Assembly (NCBI RefSeq): GCF_000269805.1
Contig: NZ_JH711482.1
Location: 460,542-524,541, forward strand
Source of the DNA: Actinomyces massiliensis 4401292
Lineage (GTDB): Bacteria > Actinomycetota > Actinomycetes > Actinomycetales > Actinomycetaceae
Direction of reading: 5' to 3'
DNA length: 64,000 bases
Position numbers and translations under genes: made by a program. Under the pieces are notes generated by a model. It ran no database searches. It worked only from the letters and a program-made list of their open reading frames with translations, and had not been told where the DNA came from. This document shows positions 42,446-50,178 of this stretch, in pieces; within the stretch, counting starts at the first letter, position 1; every line of letters begins with the position of its first letter.

Positions 42446-44272
42446 GTGGCCGACCATGCACCTGTCAGGTCTCCGAACGGCGAATCGGGGGCTCCGTCGG
42501 CCGCGCCCTCGCAGAGGCCGGTCGGACGCCGTCTCCCGGGCACATCAGGTCCGTCGGGCCTGTCGACCTGCGATCCTCCCGCAGGAATGCAGGCCTCCTT
42601 CGACGATATGGGCACGCCTCTGCGAGAGGTGACCTTCATCGCGGTCGATCTGGAGACCACCGGTGGCGCACCGGGCGCCCACGCAATCACCGAGATCGGC
42701 GCCGTGCGCGTGCGCGGCGGCGTCATCGACGGCGAGTTCTCCACCTTGGTCAACCCCGGCGCCGCCATCCCCGCACAGATCACCGTCCTGACAGGGATCA
42801 CGAACGCCATGGTGGTCGATGCCCCGCCGGTCGACGAGGCCCTGACGTCCTTCTTCGAATGGGCGCACTGGTCCGGTCCGGGGACGATCCTGGTGGCGCA
42901 CAACGCGCGCTTCGACATCGGCCACCTGCGCTGCGCCGCCCAGGAGTTGACACTGCCATGGCAGGAACCGCGCGTCGTGGACACCCTCGCCCTGGCGCGC
43001 AAGGCCTGGAGCCGTTCGGAGGTGCCCAACCACCGGCTGGGGACCCTGGCATCTTTCGTGGGCTCGCCCACAAGACCGACTCACCGCGCCCTGGACGACG
43101 CACGGGCCACAGTCGATGTCCTGCACGCCGTCCTGGAGGCTCTGGCTCCACTGGGAGTCACCCACATGGAGGATCTGGCGACCGCCGCCGATGCGGTGCC
43201 TGCGCGGCGCCGGGCCAAGAGCCGGATGGCCGACGGCCTGCCCACCGGCTGCGGCGTCTACCAGTTCCTCTCCCGCGCCGGCCAAGTCCTCTACGTCGGC
43301 TCAGCCGTCAATCTGCACCGCCGTGTGCGCTCCTACTTCACCGCGGCCGAGAAGCGAACGGCGATCGCACGCATGCTCGACGCAGCTGCCGCAGTCCGGA
43401 CCATCGAGACGGCGACCGAGATCGAGGCCAGGGTGCGCGAGCTGCGGCTCATCGCCGAACTCTCCCCTCCAACGAACAGACGCTCCAGAGCACCGCACCG
43501 GCAACCCTGGATCCATCTGGTGAACTCACCCGAGCCCCATCTGGCAACGACGACAACGCTGCCGAGCGACGAGGTACTCACCGCCATCGGACCGTTCCCA
43601 TCGCGATCCGCAGCACGGGAGGCGATACGCGCCGCGGAGTCCGTGCTGCGGCTGCGCGCCTGGGACGGACGGAATATGAAAGCAGTAGCCCGCAACGATG
43701 CGCCCGCCGATGCCGCCACCGCGTTGCGCTCCCTATCAGGGCAGGTGGATCTCATCGCCGTACCGTTACTGGAGCGCGTGACAGCCCTGGCGGACCAGGA
43801 GCGCTATGAAGAGGCCGGAATGTGGACCTCTCGCCTGCGCTCCCTCCTGCTGGGGGCTCACCGGGCTGAGAGAGCGCGTCCCTTGTTGACCTGCCCGCAT
43901 CTCATCGCGGCGCGACGGCGAGCGGGCGGCGGCTGGGAGTTGGTCGCCGTGCGCTGGGGACGGCTGGCGGGGAGCATGACCACGCCTCCGGGCGCGGATC
44001 CCCGCCCAGCCGTCGCCATGCTGCGGGCGACGGCACAGGTGGTGGAGCGACCCGCGCGCGTGGGGGCGGCGACCAGCGTCGAGGAGACGCTACTGCTGGC
44101 GGATTGGGTGCTGGAGGCCGGAGCACGTCTGGTGGAGGTCGATAGCACTGATAGCACCGATAGATCCGACGATACCGACCATGCAGGCCCGGGCAAGCGA
44201 GACGACTGCGCCGTGCTGAGCTGGCCCATCGGCGCGGCGGCCCGGCACCACCGGGTCATCAGGCAGCACTAG
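42446..44272 (+). CDS. DEDDh exonuclease / GIY-YIG nuclease fusion (Rv2191-type)
   Basis: The 608-residue protein has two nuclease domains. The N-terminal DnaQ-like exonuclease (about 55-230) shows IAVDLETTGG, VAHNARFDIGHLR and HRALDDARATVDVLHAV, completing the DEDDh site. A GIY-YIG (UvrC-like) domain follows at about 265-350 with PTGCGVYQFLSRAGQ and VLYVGSAVNLHRRVRSYF. The remainder resembles the UvrC-like C-terminal module without a clear RNaseH or helix-hairpin-helix part. The fusion is conserved in actinobacteria and suggests a DNA-repair role. A 9-bp repeat codes the TDSTDRSDDTDH tail. Confidence 0.87.
   Translation: MADHAPVRSPNGESGAPSAAPSQRPVGRRLPGTSGPSGLSTCDPPAGMQASFDDMGTPLREVTFIAVDLETTGGAPGAHAITEIGAVRVRGGVIDGEFSTLVNPGAAIPAQITVLTGITNAMVVDAPPVDEALTSFFEWAHWSGPGTILVAHNARFDIGHLRCAAQELTLPWQEPRVVDTLALARKAWSRSEVPNHRLGTLASFVGSPTRPTHRALDDARATVDVLHAVLEALAPLGVTHMEDLATAADAVPARRRAKSRMADGLPTGCGVYQFLSRAGQVLYVGSAVNLHRRVRSYFTAAEKRTAIARMLDAAAAVRTIETATEIEARVRELRLIAELSPPTNRRSRAPHRQPWIHLVNSPEPHLATTTTLPSDEVLTAIGPFPSRSAAREAIRAAESVLRLRAWDGRNMKAVARNDAPADAATALRSLSGQVDLIAVPLLERVTALADQERYEEAGMWTSRLRSLLLGAHRAERARPLLTCPHLIAARRRAGGGWELVAVRWGRLAGSMTTPPGADPRPAVAMLRATAQVVERPARVGAATSVEETLLLADWVLEAGARLVEVDSTDSTDRSDDTDHAGPGKRDDCAVLSWPIGAAARHHRVIRQH
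44141..44176. repeat. 9-bp tandem repeat (4 copies) near 3' end of exonuclease/GIY-YIG gene
   Basis: GATAGCACT, GATAGCACC, GATAGATCC and GACGATACC encode Asp-Ser-Thr-rich residues close to the C-terminus. Confidence 0.9.
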
Positions 44273-44311
44273 ATTGAATGACTGGATCAGAACTGGATCG
44301 GCTCTAGCGAT

Positions 44312-44755
44312 TCAGCCGGCAGGAACGACTGTGCCGGGCCGTGACCGAAGCGCCTTGGCGACCCCCTCCTGGAGAGCCATCGGATCGAGTGGGCGCGGCA
44401 CGACGACTTCGGCCTTGGACCAGGCGGCAAGCCAGTCGTCCTGCGGACGAGCGGTGAGGAGAACCACGGGCGGACGCTTGTCGAGCTCTGTGAACAGCTC
44501 GTGCGCCAGTCCCATACCGCCGAGCTTCTTAGTCTCGGCATCCAGAATCAGGGCGTCGAAGGGAGCTGCGCCCTCCTGAGCCCGATCCTTGACAGCCATG
44601 CGCACGCCTTCGGCTGTAGCGGCCTCCGTCCACTTCACCAGCGGCAGCCCCTTGGCAGGACGCCGGCCGACACCTTCCTTCACTTGGCGGCGCACCGTGA
44701 CATCGTCGGAGAAGACGAGAAGCTCGAGGCGGGCGTTCGCGACCTGGTCGGTCAT
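44312..44755 (-). CDS. Response-regulator receiver-like protein (stand-alone, partly degenerate)
   Basis: The 147-residue protein is a single CheY-like domain. It has acidic residues at 17-18 (FSDDVT), the phosphoacceptor Asp72 in LILDAETKK and a Thr in VVLLTARP. The usual Lys before the last strand is replaced: it reads VVVPRPLDP. No output domain or neighbouring histidine kinase exists, so it may be a regulator of protein-protein contact. ATG 44755 is chosen by family length. It is divergent from sodA. Confidence 0.75.
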   Translation of the reverse strand: MTDQVANARLELLVFSDDVTVRRQVKEGVGRRPAKGLPLVKWTEAATAEGVRMAVKDRAQEGAAPFDALILDAETKKLGGMGLAHELFTELDKRPPVVLLTARPQDDWLAAWSKAEVVVPRPLDPMALQEGVAKALRSRPGTVVPAG

Positions 44756-44836
44756 ACTGTCCTCCATGATAGGCGGAGTGTTTCTGCGGTCAGTGTAATC
44801 ACAGGCCCGCACCTGTCCGACCCAAAGATCAGCGCA

Positions 44837-44842
44837 TACAAT
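44837..44842 (+). promoter_or_regulatory. Candidate -10 box upstream of sodA
   Basis: TACAAT lies about 95 nt before the sodA start in an otherwise GC-rich divergent region. It is close to the TATAAT consensus of SigA. No strong -35 is visible at 17 nt spacing, so support is modest. Confidence 0.4.
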
Positions 44843-44934
44843 AAATCTTGTCCATGAAGACGAGAGACGTCTATATGACCGTCTGCGCAACGGACCCGCG
44901 ACCGCTCACGACCGACCCATGAAAGGCATCCATC

Positions 44935-45558
44935 ATGGCCGTGTACACGCTTCCCGAGCTCCCCTACGACTACGCCGCCCTTGAGCCGCACATCTCCGGG
45001 CGGATCATGGAGCTCCACCACGACAAGCACCACGCCGCCTACGTCGCCGGGGCCAACGCCGCCCTGGAGGCACTGACCGCCGCCCGCGACGCGGGGGACC
45101 TCGGCGCGGTCAACCTGTGGGAGAAGAACCTCGCCTTCAATCTGGGCGGCCACACCAACCACTCCGTGTTCTGGAAGAACCTCTCCCCCAATGGCGGAGG
45201 CCAGCCCGAGGGAGAGCTCGCCGAGGCCATCAAGGACTCCTTCGGCTCCTTCGAGAAGTTCCAGGCCCACTTCACCGCCACCGCCCTGGGCATCCAGGGC
45301 TCGGGCTGGGCGGTGCTGGCCTACGACTCCATCTCCGGCAAGCTCGTGGTCTTCCAGCTCTTCGACCAGCAGGGCAACGTGCCGGTGGGCACCATCCCGC
45401 TGTTCATGGTGGACATGTGGGAGCACGCCTTCTACCTGGACTACCTCAACGTCAAGGCCGACTACGTCAAGGCCATTTGGAACATCGTCAACTGGCAGGA
45501 CGTCTCGGAGCGCCTGCAGGCGGCGGTGGCCCGCGCCGAGGGACTCATCGTGCGCTGA
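44935..45558 (+). CDS. sodA: Superoxide dismutase, Mn/Fe type
   Basis: The 207-residue protein has the metal-binding pattern: His28 and the [10 protein letters not shown] region, [23 protein letters not shown] and [18 protein letters not shown]. It converts superoxide to hydrogen peroxide and oxygen. The sequence features are of the cambialistic/Mn type, but metal choice cannot be settled by eye. A strong terminator follows 56 nt downstream, so it is monocistronic. Confidence 0.96.
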   Translation: MAVYTLPELPYDYAALEPHISGRIMELHHDKHHAAYVAGANAALEALTAARDAGDLGAVNLWEKNLAFNLGGHTNHSVFWKNLSPNGGGQPEGELAEAIKDSFGSFEKFQAHFTATALGIQGSGWAVLAYDSISGKLVVFQLFDQQGNVPVGTIPLFMVDMWEHAFYLDYLNVKADYVKAIWNIVNWQDVSERLQAAVARAEGLIVR

Positions 45559-45613
45559 GTGCGCTGACGGCCCACCGCCTCGGCCGCCGGCGACCCGCCC
45601 TGCTGCAGTAGAT

Positions 45614-45648
45614 CCGCCCCGCAACCGTGTGGTTGCGGGGCGGTTTTC
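45614..45648 (+). terminator. Intrinsic terminator of sodA
   Basis: Perfect 13-bp arms (45614-45626 and 45631-45643) enclose GTGT and are followed by TTTTC. This is a canonical rho-independent terminator, among the clearest in the window. Confidence 0.93.
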
Positions 45649-45686
45649 TCACAGGAAGCCTGACGGCAGGCCCGGGCGAACGGGCA

Positions 45687-46580
45687 TCATAAGGCCGCGT
45701 CGATGTCCATCACATGGGCTGAAGGGGGCACCGATTGCCCCTTCTGGTCGGTACCCGCCGGGGCCAGGACCATGACGCGGGAGCCCACCGGCACGCCCAC
45801 GAGACCGGCGAGGTTGGGCGCCGAGAACATGGGAATGATCTGTGGCTGCTGCTGGCCCCACGAGGATCCGGATGCAGAGCCGTCCCAGGAGGCGAAGGCC
45901 GTATTGGTCAGCAGCATCGAATCCTCGGTGATCGGCTCTCCCGCACCCCGCGCCAGGACGATCACCTCGGTCTCAGTCGGCTCGGCGGCGTCGGGGCCGA
46001 TCTCGACCGAGGGCTCGGCGCCGAGGGCGCCGGTGACGCTCACGCCCCGGTCGGCCGCAGTCTGATCACCCTCGGGCACTGCGTCGGCGGTCCCGGCCGC
46101 CAGTTCCTCGAAGGTACCCGCGTACTTGATCTCGATGATGAAGACGAGCGGCCCCGAGGGCTTGTCCTTTGCAGGGGTGTCGCCGTAGGCCTGGGCGGCA
46201 GGGATCGCCATCTCCAGGCGGTCGCCCACCTTGTGCCCGGGAAGCCCCTGGCTCCATCCCTCGATGACGCCGGAGAGCGGGAACAGTACCGGAACGCCCC
46301 TGGCGTAGGAGGAGTCGAAGGTCTTGTCCGAGTTCCACTTCCAGCCCGCGTACGAAACGGCCACGAGGTCGTCGGCGGAGACCTCCTTGCCCTGCCCCTC
46401 CTCCAAGGTTTTCACAGTGAGATCTGCGGGAGCCTCCTTCCCGCTCCAGGTGAGCGTCGGCTCGGTTCCGGCGTCACCGGAGACTTTGGGAAGGTTCTCG
46501 CTCTTCCCCGAGCAGCCGACGAGAACAACGAGCGCGACGGCGAGGATGAGCGAGGTCAGCGCGAGGGACGTGCGGCGCAC
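45687..46580 (-). CDS. Secreted FKBP-type peptidyl-prolyl isomerase lipoprotein
   Basis: The 297-residue protein begins with a lipoprotein signal (MRRTSLALTSLILAVALVVLVGCSG; lipobox LVGC, Cys23). The first FKBP domain (about 60-160) has DLVAVSYAGWKWNSDKTFDSSY, VIEGWSQGLPGHKVGDRLEMAIP and GPLVFIIEIKY, matching the active-site frame. A second, weaker FKBP-like half (about 190-297) lacks most of these residues. It probably folds proteins outside the membrane. It is convergent with sodA. Confidence 0.9.
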   Translation of the reverse strand: MRRTSLALTSLILAVALVVLVGCSGKSENLPKVSGDAGTEPTLTWSGKEAPADLTVKTLEEGQGKEVSADDLVAVSYAGWKWNSDKTFDSSYARGVPVLFPLSGVIEGWSQGLPGHKVGDRLEMAIPAAQAYGDTPAKDKPSGPLVFIIEIKYAGTFEELAAGTADAVPEGDQTAADRGVSVTGALGAEPSVEIGPDAAEPTETEVIVLARGAGEPITEDSMLLTNTAFASWDGSASGSSWGQQQPQIIPMFSAPNLAGLVGVPVGSRVMVLAPAGTDQKGQSVPPSAHVMDIDAAL

Positions 46581-46693
46581 GAGATCTCCTTAGGTGCAGA
46601 TGGTTGTCGTACCGGTGAACGCCATCGGCACCCGGTGAATGGCGGTGAATGGCGCCGCGTCGCCAACAGCAGTCGCGGGCCCTTTTTAGCAGG

Positions 46694-47089
46694 TCAGTTG
46701 AAAGACTCGCCGCAGGCGCAGGTTCCGGCGGCGTTGGGGTTGTCAATAGTGAAGCCCTGCTTCTCAATCGTGTCGGCGAAGTCGATGGTGGCGCCTGAGA
46801 GGTAGGGCACGCTCATGCGGTCGACGACAACCTCGACGCTGTCCATCTCACCGCCACCGGTCGAGAAGGAACGGACCGCATCGCCATCGAGCAGCCGCTC
46901 ATCGAAGTAGAGCTGATAGACCAGTCCGGAGCAGCCGCCGGGCTGCACGGCCACGCGCAGACGCAGGTCGTCTCGTCCCTCCTGGACCAGGAGGCTGGCG
47001 ACCTTCGCAGCGGCGGTCTCGGTGAGCAGGACCTCGTGCTCGGGAGCCTCAGCGGTCGTATCGGTCGCGGTCAGGGTCGTCTCTGCCAT
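46694..47089 (-). CDS. erpA: A-type iron-sulfur carrier (HesB/ErpA family)
   Basis: The 131-residue protein has the three conserved cysteines: VQPGGCSGLVYQLYF and CACGESF near the C-terminus (the second pair replaces the usual CGCGxSF with CACGESF). A-type carriers deliver 4Fe-4S clusters to apo-proteins. ATG 47089 is chosen because GAGGAG lies 7 nt upstream; the longer frame lacks it. It lies upstream of the FKBP gene on the same strand, 113 nt away. Confidence 0.9.
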   Translation of the reverse strand: MAETTLTATDTTAEAPEHEVLLTETAAAKVASLLVQEGRDDLRLRVAVQPGGCSGLVYQLYFDERLLDGDAVRSFSTGGGEMDSVEVVVDRMSVPYLSGATIDFADTIEKQGFTIDNPNAAGTCACGESFN

Positions 47090-47266
47090 GTCTTTACTCC
47101 TCATTGGGGGACGGTCGGGCACTCATGCGAACTCGCTAGTCTCGAACACCCCGGTGGGACATCTTGTTCCTACCACACTACTCGTCCATCTATTCGCAAC
47201 CACAGACCTTCGCGGACGGCAGTCGTCTCGGGCGGATGGCGTCCGCGACGGTTCGAGCCGGTCACG

Positions 47267-48934
47267 TCAGGCGAGAGTCACCAGTTCGAGGTACTCCCGA
47301 CTCCACAGATCCTCATCTCCATCGGGAAGCAGAAGCACACGGTCGGGCTCCAGGGCCTCAACGGCGCCCTCATCGTGGGTGACCAGGACGACTGCGCCGG
47401 CGAAGGTCGCCAGGGCCCGCAGGATCTCTTCGCGACTGGCCGGATCGAGATTGTTGGTGGGCTCATCCAGAAGCAGGACATTGGCACTGGAGACGACCAG
47501 TATGGCCAGGGCCAGACGGGTCTTCTCACCGCCGGACAGAACGTGCGCCGGCTTGTCCGCATCAGAGCCGGAGAACAGGAAGGAGCCCAGGACGCTGCGC
47601 ACCTCGGTGTCATTCATGCCGGGAGCGGCACTGCGCAGGTTCTCCACAACCGTGCGACCGTTGTCGATGGTCTCGTGCTCCTGAGCGTAGTAGCCGATCT
47701 TGAGGCCATGGCCCTCGATGACCTCGCCGGAGTCGGGAGCCTCGACACCGGCGAGGAGCCGGAGCAGAGTGGTCTTGCCGGCGCCGTTGAGGCCCAGAAC
47801 AACCACGCGACTGCCGCGGTCGATGGCCAGATCGACGCCCGCGAAGACCTCGAGCGAGCCGTAGGCCTTTGACAGCCCAGTCGCTCGGAGAGGCGTTTTA
47901 CCGCACGGGGCTGGGTCGGGGAAGCGGAGGTGGGCGACCTTCTCGACTGCCTGCTCGGCCTCCAGGCCCGCCATGAGTTGATCAGCGCGTTTGAGCATCT
48001 GCTGGGCCGCTACCGCCTTCGTGGCCTTGGCGCGCATCTTCTCTCCCTGGGCGCGCAAAGCGGTGGCCTTCTTCTCGGCGTTGGCGCGTTCGCGTCGACG
48101 CCGATGCTCGTCGTCGGCGCGTTGTTTGAGGTAGGCGTCCCAACCGAGGCGATAGACATCGAGGACCCCGCGGGTGGCATCGAGGTGCATGACCTGGTTG
48201 ACGGTGTCGCGAAGCAGATCGACGTCGTGACTGATGACGATGAAGCCCCCGGAGTAGGCGCGCAGATGATCGCGCAGCCACAGGACCGAATCGTGGTCGA
48301 GGTGGTTGGTGGGCTCGTCCAGCAGAAGCGTGTCCGGTTTCTGGAACAGGACGCGGGAGAGCTCGACTCGACGTCGTTGGCCTCCCGAGAGCGTACCGAT
48401 CTCCTGGTCCAGCACCCGGTCGGGAAGGCCGAGTGCCGACGCGATCCGAGCGGCTTCACTGGCGGCGGCGTAGCCACCGGCCATGGTGAACTCATGATCC
48501 AGACGCGTATATCGATCCAGGGCCTTGGCCATGGCATCGCCCTCTGTGCTGGCGATCCTCTCCTCGGCCTTGCGGATGCGTGTGAGCAGGGAGTCGATGC
48601 CCCGGGCTGACAGAATCCGGTCCCGAGCGGTTTCAGTGAGGTCGCCGACCTTGGTGTCCTGGGGCAGGTAGCCGACCGAGCCGTTGCAGGTGATGTCCCC
48701 CGTGTGCTCAACGGCCTCGAGGCCGTGACGCTCATCCGCGTCCGCAACTGCCTGACCGGAGCCCTGGGCCACCGAGGCGGCGGCCAGGAGCTTGGTCATC
48801 GTTGTTTTTCCGGCTCCATTGCGCCCGACCAGTCCGATGCGCATGCCCTTGCCCACCTGGAAGGTCGCTTCCGCGACGAGCTGTCGAGCGCCAATGCGCA
48901 TGGTGAGGTCCTGGACGTTGATCACGCGCGCCAT
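47267..48934 (-). CDS. ABC-F family ATPase
   Basis: The 555-residue protein has two ABC domains without a membrane part. Walker A sites are GLVGRNGAGKTTMTKLL (about 33-49) and GLNGAGKTTLLRLLAGV (about 345). Signatures are TLSGGQRRRVELSRV and VLSGGEKTRLALAIL; Walker B sites are LLLDEPTNHLDHDS and LLLDEPTNNLDPAS. A charged linker helix lies between. ABC-F proteins act on the ribosome; which subgroup this is cannot be said. ATG 48934 is chosen as the family start. Confidence 0.92.
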   Translation of the reverse strand: MARVINVQDLTMRIGARQLVAEATFQVGKGMRIGLVGRNGAGKTTMTKLLAAASVAQGSGQAVADADERHGLEAVEHTGDITCNGSVGYLPQDTKVGDLTETARDRILSARGIDSLLTRIRKAEERIASTEGDAMAKALDRYTRLDHEFTMAGGYAAASEAARIASALGLPDRVLDQEIGTLSGGQRRRVELSRVLFQKPDTLLLDEPTNHLDHDSVLWLRDHLRAYSGGFIVISHDVDLLRDTVNQVMHLDATRGVLDVYRLGWDAYLKQRADDEHRRRRERANAEKKATALRAQGEKMRAKATKAVAAQQMLKRADQLMAGLEAEQAVEKVAHLRFPDPAPCGKTPLRATGLSKAYGSLEVFAGVDLAIDRGSRVVVLGLNGAGKTTLLRLLAGVEAPDSGEVIEGHGLKIGYYAQEHETIDNGRTVVENLRSAAPGMNDTEVRSVLGSFLFSGSDADKPAHVLSGGEKTRLALAILVVSSANVLLLDEPTNNLDPASREEILRALATFAGAVVLVTHDEGAVEALEPDRVLLLPDGDEDLWSREYLELVTLA

Positions 48935-49121
48935 CGTACGGGTGCACCGGGTGATCCCCTGCCTGACGACCACCGGAAGCGCTCAGCGATCGGTCACATC
49001 CTGAGCCGCCTCGGCAGCACGCAGTTACGCAGTTCCCCCGCATCCCCACCCCGCATTCGAGCCTGCAGGGCCCCGGCCCGCTCCAGCACGTCCCCCGGTA
49101 CTGCACTTGCTCGAGAACGTT

Positions 49122-49790
49122 CTAATCCCACCAGAGCCAGGTCCCCAGAGGCCCGTGGCTCCAGTGACGGCGCACGGTCCGAATCTCATCGGGCATCGCC
49201 TCCGCGTTCAACTCGTAGCGGCTGCGGACCGTGTCCCATAGGACCAGGCACCCGCAGAATTCATCATGGACGTCGCTGATCTCGACCGTCAACAGGTCCC
49301 GATCCTCGATCCACAGACCCTCAACGGTTATCCGCTCATCGGGGCGCTGAGGGCCGATGGCGTACCCCGACAGGCGCACACGCCCCTCAGCGCCCGCACA
49401 GGCATGAAGGAGAGCGCCCAGGGTGGGCGCGAGGTTCTGGCGGTCGTCGAGCTGAGCAGGCGGAAGGATATTCAGCAGTCGACGCGCGACGCCCGGGCCC
49501 AGGTCGTGGTAGGGGGTGTAGTCCTCCTGGGGAGCACCTTCCTCAGTGATGAGGCCACGCGGATTATGACCGAACTCGGCAGGAATGACGGTGGATCGCA
49601 GTTCGTCGCGGCAGCGGGCGAGCTCGCGCCATACGCCCGCCCTGACGGTCCATCCGCGCGGCCCGTAGAGCCCCGTCCCATCCTCCTGATCCCAGTGGTC
49701 CTCCCGAGGCGGAGAGGCTGCGGCAGGGCCGGCATCGGCAGCCTCGCAGCGGGATTGGTCCTGATCGGCGTTAGAAGTGGTCGTCGTCAT
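49122..49790 (-). CDS. Hypothetical protein, acidic
   Basis: The 222-residue protein starts MTTTTSNADQDQSR and is not recognised. The core is soluble, with GPRGWTVRAGVWRELARCRDEL, TVEGLWIEDRDLLTVEISDVHDEFCGC and EIRTVRRHWSHGPLGTWLWWD. No membrane segment or catalytic motif is seen. Codon usage is like its neighbours. It has no close partner. Confidence 0.65.
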   Translation of the reverse strand: MTTTTSNADQDQSRCEAADAGPAAASPPREDHWDQEDGTGLYGPRGWTVRAGVWRELARCRDELRSTVIPAEFGHNPRGLITEEGAPQEDYTPYHDLGPGVARRLLNILPPAQLDDRQNLAPTLGALLHACAGAEGRVRLSGYAIGPQRPDERITVEGLWIEDRDLLTVEISDVHDEFCGCLVLWDTVRSRYELNAEAMPDEIRTVRRHWSHGPLGTWLWWD

Positions 49791-50178
49791 GGCAGTGACT
49801 CCTCAGGTATTCCTCACGATATGCGGCCGGCCCTCCCAACCGCGGCGGCGTCCTCACCGCCTGATCCGAGTGTGGGCGCGACGAGCTCTCCTGTGCCGAC
49901 CACCTGTGAACGCACCTCGCCCGAGTCATCATCGACCAGCCTGTGGAGCCCGGTAACGCCCTCGTGATACCCGTGCATGGACGATGCGGAGACAGCTGCG
50001 GAGATATCTGTGACGGCCGAAGCGCCCGATCTGACCACGCGCTGCAATCATCACGCTATCCTGTGCGTCAGTCCCAATTGCTTGGGACGGTCCCAACTCC
50101 TGGTCCTGAGCTCCCCTTAGTACCGCAGTACCGCTCATACTGCCGCGGAGGAGCACCACGACCAACGAAAGGCCCTTG
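49791..50178. other. 388-bp intergenic region upstream of the PTS gene
   Basis: The left half holds no convincing coding frame or RNA gene. The right part contains a TATCCT -10-like box at 50057-50062 and the GTCCCAA inverted and direct repeats described separately. The first 300 bp are otherwise unassigned. Confidence 0.6.
50071..50096 (+). promoter_or_regulatory. Candidate operator with three GTCCCAA half-sites upstream of the PTS gene
   Basis: GTCCCAA at 50071-50077 is inverted as TTGGGAC at 50082-50088 (4-nt spacer) and repeated as GTCCCAA at 50090-50096. It lies just downstream of a TATCCT -10-like box (50057-50062) and about 85 nt before the PTS start. Such a site would suit a dimeric sugar-responsive repressor; no regulator gene is adjacent. 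Confidence 0.6.

Noticed and set aside
44273-44311. Possible small RNA or terminator between the exonuclease fusion and receiver gene
   Set aside because: Only 39 bp remain and no stable hairpin with a T-tract was found.
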